Assembly: GCF_000731955.1 (NCBI RefSeq)
Contig: NZ_JNCK01000001.1
Location: forward strand, 930,001-994,000
From: Halomonas zincidurans B6
Lineage (GTDB): Bacteria; Pseudomonadota; Gammaproteobacteria; Pseudomonadales; Halomonadaceae
DNA: 64,000 nt
Direction: 5' to 3'
The notes beneath the pieces are model-generated. The model was not told where the DNA came from. It made no database searches and worked only from the letters and a program-made list of their open reading frames with translations. How positions within the stretch are numbered: the stretch's first letter is position 1; each line of letters begins with the position of its first letter. The translations under genes and the position numbers were made by a program. This document shows, one piece after another, positions 58,542 through 64,000 of the stretch.

Positions 58542-61151
58542 TCAGCTGGCAACGATGTTGACCAGTTTTCCCGGCACCACGATCACCTTGCGCAGCGTCT
58601 TGCCCTCGATGTGTCGCTGGACGTTCTCGTTGGCCAGCGCTTCGGCCTCGACGGTGTCCCTGACGGTATCGGGGGCGATCTCGATGCGCGCGCGCAGCTT
58701 GCCGTTGACCTGCACGACGAGCTCGAGGCTGTCCTTGACCAGCGCGTGCTCGTCGAGCTCGGGCCAGCGGGCGTCGATGGCCGGCTCGCGATGGCCGAGG
58801 GCCTGCCACAGCGCATGGCAGGCATGCGGGGTGATCGGGGCGAGCAGCAGCACGCAGGTCTCGACCGCCTCGCGGGCGACCGCCAGATCCTGAGGCGCGC
58901 CGCCGGCGCGCTCGCCCTGGAAGCGGCCGAGCGCGTTGGTCAGTTCCATCACCGCGGCAATGGCGGTATTGAAGGTGGTGCGCCGGCCGATGTCATCGCT
59001 GGCCTTCTTGATGGTCTCGTGGGTCTTGCGACGCAACCCCCTTTGCGCGTCATCGAGCGCCTGAGGGTCGAAAGAGTGAGGGTCGAGTGCAGGCGCCGTG
59101 CCGGCGTCTTGCTCGGCGGCCAGGTGATCGGCGACCAGTTTCCATAGCCGCTTCATGAAGCGATGCGCGCCTTCGACGCCGGCATCGGACCATTCCAGCG
59201 ATTGCTCCGGCGGGGCGGCGAACATCATGAACAGGCGCACGGTGTCGGCGCCGAAGCGCTCGATCATCGCCTGCGGGTCGACGCCGTTGTTCTTCGACTT
59301 GGCCATCTTCTCGATGCCGCCCATCTGCACCGGCTCACCGTCGCTCTTCAATACCGCGCTGACCGGCCGGCCCTTGTCATCGCGCTTGACCTCGACGTCG
59401 GCCGGATTGAACCAGTCCTTGCCGCCGTTTCCGGTCTCGCGATAGAAGGTCTCGGCGATCACCATGCCCTGGGTCAGCAGGCGCTGGAACGGCTCGTCGC
59501 TCGCAATCAGGCCGAAGTCGCGCATCAGCTTGTGGAAGAAGCGCGCGTAGAGCAGGTGCAGAATGGCGTGCTCGATACCGCCGATGTACAGATCTACCGG
59601 CAGCCAGTAGTCGGCGCGTTCGTCGAGCATCGCCTCGCGGTTGTCGGCGCAGGCGAAGCGTGCGTAGTACCAGCTCGACTCCATGAAGGTGTCGAAGGTG
59701 TCGGTCTCGCGGGTCCAGCCGTCGCCCAGATCATAGAACGCCGGCATCTTCTTGAGCGGCGAGCCGCTGGCGTCGACCTCGACCTCCATCGGCAGCGCGA
59801 CCGGCAACTCCTCGTCGGTCAGCGCCACGGTCTGACCCCCGGGGCCGTACTTGACCGGGATCGGCGCGCCCCAGTAGCGCTGACGGGCCACTCCCCAGTC
59901 GCGCAGCCGGAAATTGGTCTTGACCGTGCCGCGGCCGTCGGACTCGAGCCGCGCGGCGATCGCCTGGAAGGCGGCGTCGAAGTCGAGGCCGTCGAACTCG
60001 CCGGAATTGATCAGCGCGCCATGCTCGACATAAGCGCCTTGGCTGAGATCCGGAGCGTCGCCTCGTGCGTCGGCGATCACCGCGACGATCGGCAGGTCGT
60101 ACTTGGTGGCGAACTCCCAGTCGCGCTGATCGTGGCCGGGGACGGCCATCACCGCGCCGGTGCCGTATTCCATCAGCACGAAGTTGGCCACGTAGATCGG
60201 CACTGGGTTACCGCTCAGCGGGTGACGCGCGGTGAAACCGGTATCGCGGCCACGCTTCTCCATGGTTGCCAGATCCGCTTCCGAGGTACCGCCGCGGGCG
60301 CACTCCTCGAGGAAGTCGGCCAGCGACGGGTCGTTCGCGGCCGCGGCCTTGGCCAATGGATGGCTGGCGGCAACGGCGACGTAGGTCACGCCCATCAGCG
60401 TATCGGGGCGGGTGGTGTAGACATCCAGCGTCTCGTCGCGGCCGTCGACGTCGAAGCTCAGCTCGACCCCGCGGGACTTGCCGATCCAGTTGCGCTGCAT
60501 GGTCTTGACCTGTTCCGGCCAGTCGACGTGATCGAGGTCGGCGAGCAGTTCCTCGGCGTAATCGGTGATCTTGAGAAACCACAGCGGGATCTCCCTGCGC
60601 TCGACCAGCGCGCCGGAGCGCCAGCCGCGCCCGTCGATGACCTGCTCGTTGGCGAGCACGGTGTTGTCCACCGGATCCCAGTTGACCGCGGCCATCTTCT
60701 TGTAGACCAGCCCCTTGTCGACAAGCTTGGCGAAGAACCACTGCTCCCAGCGATAGTAGTCGACGTCGCAGGTGGCGAACTCGCGGCTCCAGTCGTAGGC
60801 GAAGCCCAGCGCCTTCAACTGGCGACGCATGTAGTCGATGTTCTGGTAGGTCCAGTCCCCGGGCGGCACGCGGTTCTTGATCGCGGCGTTCTCCGCCGGC
60901 ATGCCGAAAGCGTCCCAGCCCATCGGCTGCAGGACGTTCTTGCCCTGCATGCGCTGGTAGCGCGAGACCACGTCGCCGATGGTGTAATTGCGCACGTGCC
61001 CCATGTGCAGCTTGCCGCTGGGGTAGGGGAACATCGACAGGCAGTAGAACTTCTCGCGGCAGGCGTCCTCGACGGCCTTGAAGCACTGATTCTCGTCCCA
61101 GTAGCTCTGGGCGGCCGATTCGATCGCGTGGGGCTGGTACTGAGTGTCCAT
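58542..61151 (-). CDS. leuS: Leucyl-tRNA synthetase
   Basis: Class I synthetase charging tRNA-Leu. The 869-residue product starts MDTQYQPHAIESAAQSYW and has the HIGH-type motif HMGH in PYPSGKLHMGHVRNY, a CP1 editing domain (with TRPDTLMGVTYVAVA) and the KMSKS-type loop KMAKSKNNGVDP. A start further upstream (61280) was rejected because residues before MDTQ do not match the family. Divergent from the ybeL-like gene. Confidence 0.97.
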   Translation of the reverse strand: MDTQYQPHAIESAAQSYWDENQCFKAVEDACREKFYCLSMFPYPSGKLHMGHVRNYTIGDVVSRYQRMQGKNVLQPMGWDAFGMPAENAAIKNRVPPGDWTYQNIDYMRRQLKALGFAYDWSREFATCDVDYYRWEQWFFAKLVDKGLVYKKMAAVNWDPVDNTVLANEQVIDGRGWRSGALVERREIPLWFLKITDYAEELLADLDHVDWPEQVKTMQRNWIGKSRGVELSFDVDGRDETLDVYTTRPDTLMGVTYVAVAASHPLAKAAAANDPSLADFLEECARGGTSEADLATMEKRGRDTGFTARHPLSGNPVPIYVANFVLMEYGTGAVMAVPGHDQRDWEFATKYDLPIVAVIADARGDAPDLSQGAYVEHGALINSGEFDGLDFDAAFQAIAARLESDGRGTVKTNFRLRDWGVARQRYWGAPIPVKYGPGGQTVALTDEELPVALPMEVEVDASGSPLKKMPAFYDLGDGWTRETDTFDTFMESSWYYARFACADNREAMLDERADYWLPVDLYIGGIEHAILHLLYARFFHKLMRDFGLIASDEPFQRLLTQGMVIAETFYRETGNGGKDWFNPADVEVKRDDKGRPVSAVLKSDGEPVQMGGIEKMAKSKNNGVDPQAMIERFGADTVRLFMMFAAPPEQSLEWSDAGVEGAHRFMKRLWKLVADHLAAEQDAGTAPALDPHSFDPQALDDAQRGLRRKTHETIKKASDDIGRRTTFNTAIAAVMELTNALGRFQGERAGGAPQDLAVAREAVETCVLLLAPITPHACHALWQALGHREPAIDARWPELDEHALVKDSLELVVQVNGKLRARIEIAPDTVRDTVEAEALANENVQRHIEGKTLRKVIVVPGKLVNIVAS

Positions 61152-61392
61152 CGTTTGCGTGGGGCACCTTGCGTTGGGGATCGGTGGCGTCGGCTCGACC
61201 CGGCGGCGGGGAGCGCGATGCAACCGCTGGAGATAACACCCTGCCACACAATGTGTGAGAAAATTAATGGAGGCAGGCATGGAATACCGTCAATGCTGGC
61301 CCAAGGATACCCCAAGACGTGCATGGGCAGGTAGGGCCGCCGGCAAGGCGGCGACCGTCAGGCCAGCACCCGAGAATGATAGGAGAGGCACC

Positions 61393-61917
61393 ATGAGTGA
61401 CGACAAGCAACAGGACCGGCGGCTGCACGATGCCTACGAGCGCGTGCTGCACCGCATGCGCGACGGGGCCGACGAGCTCTCCTGGGAGCGGCTGCAGCAT
61501 GAACTCGACGAAGCGGTGGCTTTCGAAGTCGAGGTCGAGGAGTTCACCAAGGATGAGATGTCGCTGTTGCGGGCCTGGGTCGAGCGCGACTTGAAGGACC
61601 TGCGTCGCTACCTGGCCGCCGGTGGCAGCGGCGTGGCCAGTTGGCTGGGCATCGACCTGAACGTGCTGTCGCGCAAGATCAGCGAGGCGCTGTTGTCGAT
61701 CGCCGATCGCAGCGTGGTGGAGCGCGAGCGTTTCGAGGACGACCTGGAAGCCGCCCGCGCCGATTACGTCGAGGGCGAGCTGGCCGCGCCGGGTCGCATG
61801 GCCTGCGTGCACTGTGGCGAGACGCTGGCGCTGGAGCGCGTCGCCCGGCTCGAGCCCTGCCATGCCTGCGGGCATCGCTACTTCGAGCGCGCCCCGGCGC
61901 GTGGCGCGGCCGAGTGA
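61393..61917 (+). CDS. ybeL: YbeL-like zinc-ribbon protein (DUF1451)
   Basis: A 174-residue soluble protein: an acidic helical region (HRMRDGADELSWERLQHELDEA), the family central block (ASWLGIDLNVLSRKISEALL) and a C-terminal zinc ribbon with C138, C141, C156 and C159 (CVHCG...CHACGHRYF). E. coli ybeL also lies divergent from leuS, supporting the call. ATG at 61393 follows AGGAGAGG. Function is unknown. Confidence 0.9.
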   Translation: MSDDKQQDRRLHDAYERVLHRMRDGADELSWERLQHELDEAVAFEVEVEEFTKDEMSLLRAWVERDLKDLRRYLAAGGSGVASWLGIDLNVLSRKISEALLSIADRSVVERERFEDDLEAARADYVEGELAAPGRMACVHCGETLALERVARLEPCHACGHRYFERAPARGAAE

Positions 61918-61966
61918 CTGGCTGTTGATCGGCGCCCTGATTCGCTATCAATGGTGCCGCTGTCAA

Positions 61967-63433
61967 TCAGCGCCGCCGGGCCTGGCGCAAGCGTAGTCCG
62001 GCGGCGAGCATCAGCCCGGCGAGCAGCCAGGTCGGCCAGCTGCCGGTGCGGGTGAAGGGCGTTTCGCCCTGCATGGTGCGGACCTCGCCGATGACCTGCG
62101 CGGTCTCGAACTGCGCCGCGCGGCTGGTTATTCGCCCCTGTGGGTCGATGATCGCGGTGACTCCGTTGCTGGTGGCGCGCATGAGATAGCGGCCGTTCTC
62201 CAGCGCTCTCAGACGGGCCATCTGCAAATGCTGCAGCGGGCCGATGGAATCACCGAACCAGGTGTCGTTGGACACTGTCATCAACACCTCGGCCTGGCGT
62301 GCCCGGCTCGCCACCAGGTCGGGATAGGTGATCTCGTAGCAGATCGCCGTGCCGATTCTCAGGCCGGCCGCGCGGATCGGTTGCTGGTCATTCGCGCCGG
62401 CCGAGAAGCTCGACATCGGCAGGTCGAAGAAGGCGATGACGCCGCGCAACAGCCCTTCCAGCGGCATGTATTCGCCGAACGGCACCAGGTGCTCCTTGCG
62501 ATAGCGCCCCTGGCTGTCGCCGAAACCGATCACCGCATTGTAGTAATCGTCCTGCGCGTCGCGTTCGACGATCCCCGTCAACAGTGCCGTATCGGCGGGC
62601 AGCGTCGCCTGGAGGCGTTCGAGTAGCGGCAGGGCCTGTCGTTCGAACATCGGCAGGGCGGTTTCCGGCCAGACAATCAACTGGATATTGTCATCGAGGC
62701 CGCGGGTCAGGCGGGTATAGGTGTTGGCAGCGGTACGTCGGCCCTCGTCGGTCCATTTCATCAATTGCGGCAGATTGCCCTGCAAGAGCGCCACGCGAGT
62801 CGTCTCGCCGGGCGTCGTCCATTGCCCGGGTAGCGTCAGTGGCGCCAGCCACATCGCGGCGAGGGGAGCGAGCGCCCACCAGCGCCTTCGCAGCAGTTCG
62901 ACCAGCAGCGTGCCGCTGAGCGCGGTGATCAGGCTCAGCAGATAGACGCCGCCGAGCGGCGCCAGCGGTGCCAGCGGCGAGTCGACATGGGCGCTGCCCA
63001 GCAAGAGCCAGGGGAAGCCGGTGAACAGGTAGGTGCGCAGCACTTCGACGAGTACCCAGAGCCCGGCGAAGCTGAGCCAGGCCAGCCGCGCTCCGGTGAA
63101 TCGCCGGTAGCACCAGAACGGCACGGCGTAGAACAGCGCCAGGGTCACCACGAACAGCGCGGTCAGGAACACCGCCAGCGGCACGCCGGTATAGCCGTAG
63201 TCGTGAATCGACACGTAGATCCACGAGGTGCCCGAGCCGAACAGGCCGACGCCGTAGCTCCAGCCACGCAGTGCTGCCTGTCCCGGGGTCTGGGTATGAA
63301 GCCCGGCGAACACCAGAGCGACGGCCACCGGCCCCAGCCACCACAGCTGGAAGGGCGAGAAGGTCAGCGTGGTCAGGCCGCCGGCGATCAAGGCGGCCAG
63401 GTAGCCCATCCAGGGCCGATAAACAGTCGGCAT
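61967..63433 (-). CDS. lnt: Apolipoprotein N-acyltransferase
   Basis: Inner-membrane enzyme adding the third acyl chain to lipoproteins. The 488-residue product has six hydrophobic segments in the first 200 residues, then a nitrilase-like periplasmic domain with catalytic E257 (WPETALP), K313 (RKEHLVPFGEY) and C365 (AICYEITYPD). One C-terminal membrane helix and an Arg-rich end follow. ATG at 63433 has GGAG 8 nt upstream. It lies 87 bp downstream of the corC-like gene, the usual corC-lnt pair. Confidence 0.96.
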   Translation of the reverse strand: MPTVYRPWMGYLAALIAGGLTTLTFSPFQLWWLGPVAVALVFAGLHTQTPGQAALRGWSYGVGLFGSGTSWIYVSIHDYGYTGVPLAVFLTALFVVTLALFYAVPFWCYRRFTGARLAWLSFAGLWVLVEVLRTYLFTGFPWLLLGSAHVDSPLAPLAPLGGVYLLSLITALSGTLLVELLRRRWWALAPLAAMWLAPLTLPGQWTTPGETTRVALLQGNLPQLMKWTDEGRRTAANTYTRLTRGLDDNIQLIVWPETALPMFERQALPLLERLQATLPADTALLTGIVERDAQDDYYNAVIGFGDSQGRYRKEHLVPFGEYMPLEGLLRGVIAFFDLPMSSFSAGANDQQPIRAAGLRIGTAICYEITYPDLVASRARQAEVLMTVSNDTWFGDSIGPLQHLQMARLRALENGRYLMRATSNGVTAIIDPQGRITSRAAQFETAQVIGEVRTMQGETPFTRTGSWPTWLLAGLMLAAGLRLRQARRR

Positions 63434-63520
63434 TCGAGGTACTCCGTAGCGGGACGTGCCTCTTATACCAGAGCCGTTGTGCAAAACGAAACTGCCGCGA
63501 TCGGCCGGGTCGGGCTGATC

Positions 63521-64000
63521 CTAGCCGTCGTGCCCGTCGTCGCTCGCGCCTTCGGCGACCTGCTCGACCTGCAGCAGGCGGATGCGCCGGTTGTCGGCGC
63601 CCAGTACGGTGAAACGCCACTCGCCGAGATGGGCCTGCTCGCCGCGCCGCGGCAGGTAGCCGAAGCGCTGCATCACCAGGCCGCCGACGGTATCGAACTC
63701 GTCGTCGGAGAACGCGGTATCGAAGCGCTCGTTGAAATCGTCGATGGGGGTCAAGGCGCGAATCGCGAAGCTGCCGTCGCCCATGTCGCGGATGTCGTCT
63801 TCCTCGTCGGTGTCGTGCTCGTCTTCGATGTCGCCGACGATCTGCTCGAGGATGTCCTCGATGGTCACGATGCCCGCCGTGCCGCCATACTCGTCGACCA
63901 CCACCGCCATGTGGTTGTGGGTGTCGCGGAACTCCTTGAGCAGGCTGTTGAGGCGCTTGGACTCGGGGATGAACATCGCCGGGCGAATCACTTCGCGCAG
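63521..64000 (-). CDS. corC: CorC/HlyC-family CBS-domain transport protein (5' end outside window)
   Basis: The C-terminal 159 residues of a CorC-type protein, linked to magnesium and cobalt efflux. The visible part begins in the second CBS domain (LREVIRPAMFIPESKRLNSLL, then NHMAVVVDEYGGTAGIVTIEDILEQIVGDIEDEHD). It ends with the transporter-associated CorC_HlyC domain (FDTVGGLVMQRFGYLPRRGE). It has a short acidic tail. The gene continues past base 64000, so start and length cannot be given. Confidence 0.93.
   Translation of the reverse strand: MREVIRPAMFIPESKRLNSLLKEFRDTHNHMAVVVDEYGGTAGIVTIEDILEQIVGDIEDEHDTDEEDDIRDMGDGSFAIRALTPIDDFNERFDTAFSDDEFDTVGGLVMQRFGYLPRRGEQAHLGEWRFTVLGADNRRIRLLQVEQVAEGASDDGHDG

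Noticed and set aside
59163..61334. A 723-codon frame opposite leuS, and similar long frames opposite aroA (15053-16966) and uup (26825-28756)
   Set aside because: Same GC-driven shadow effect; the genes on the other strand have complete families and motifs.

Overview
The window is high-GC, tightly packed chromosomal DNA of a gammaproteobacterium, most likely a Halomonadaceae (Halomonas-type) species. This is inferred from gene content and order (gyrA-serC-pheA-tyrA/aroA fusion-cmk-rpsA, a TrkH-type potassium transporter, a pilA/pilB/pilC locus, DUF5924) and was not confirmed by any search. No rRNA, tRNA or CRISPR array was seen.

Layout. 1-4.1 kb: type IV pilus genes pilC (cut by the window edge), pilB and divergent pilA. 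4.4-9.4 kb: small unknown genes, a Trk potassium transporter, an acyltransferase, rdgC and a thioesterase, with REP-like and MITE-like repeats. 9.6-19.8 kb: gyrA, serC, pheA, a tyrA-aroA fusion, cmk and rpsA (serine and aromatic amino-acid synthesis plus core information genes). 19.8-31.6 kb: RNA modification (trmJ, rlmM, tusA), a MATE exporter, epmC, tatD, uup, a universal stress protein, a MarR regulator and several unknown genes. 31.7-35.9 kb: fadBA and idi.

35.9-39.5 kb is the most unusual native region. A CsgG/HfaB-like outer-membrane lipoprotein, a secreted protein with three imperfect repeats ending in ATAVxNN, and a small Ser/Gln-rich secreted protein form one operon. A near-consensus sigma-54 promoter lies in front of it, and the divergent gene encodes a sigma-54 activator with GAFTGA but no sensor domain. 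This looks like a dedicated surface-fibre (amyloid or holdfast-like) export system with its own regulator.

40.4-56.9 kb is a histidine utilisation locus (hutI-hutG-hutU-hutH, a YjiH-family membrane protein, hutC). Its hutH is split at about codon 32 by an 8,753-bp Tn402/Tn5053-family mercury transposon (41884-50636) with 25-bp inverted ends and a perfect 5-bp target duplication. The transposon has intact tniABQR, merR, merD and merE, but merT, merP and nearly all of merA are deleted. In their place are three tandem merB (organomercurial lyase) genes of mosaic structure, apparently made by unequal crossing-over. Removing the element and one copy of the duplication restores a full 510-codon hutH in frame.

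56.9-64 kb: holA-lptE-leuS, a ybeL-like zinc-ribbon gene, lnt and a partial corC-like gene. This resembles the conserved leuS/lnt neighbourhood of other gammaproteobacteria.
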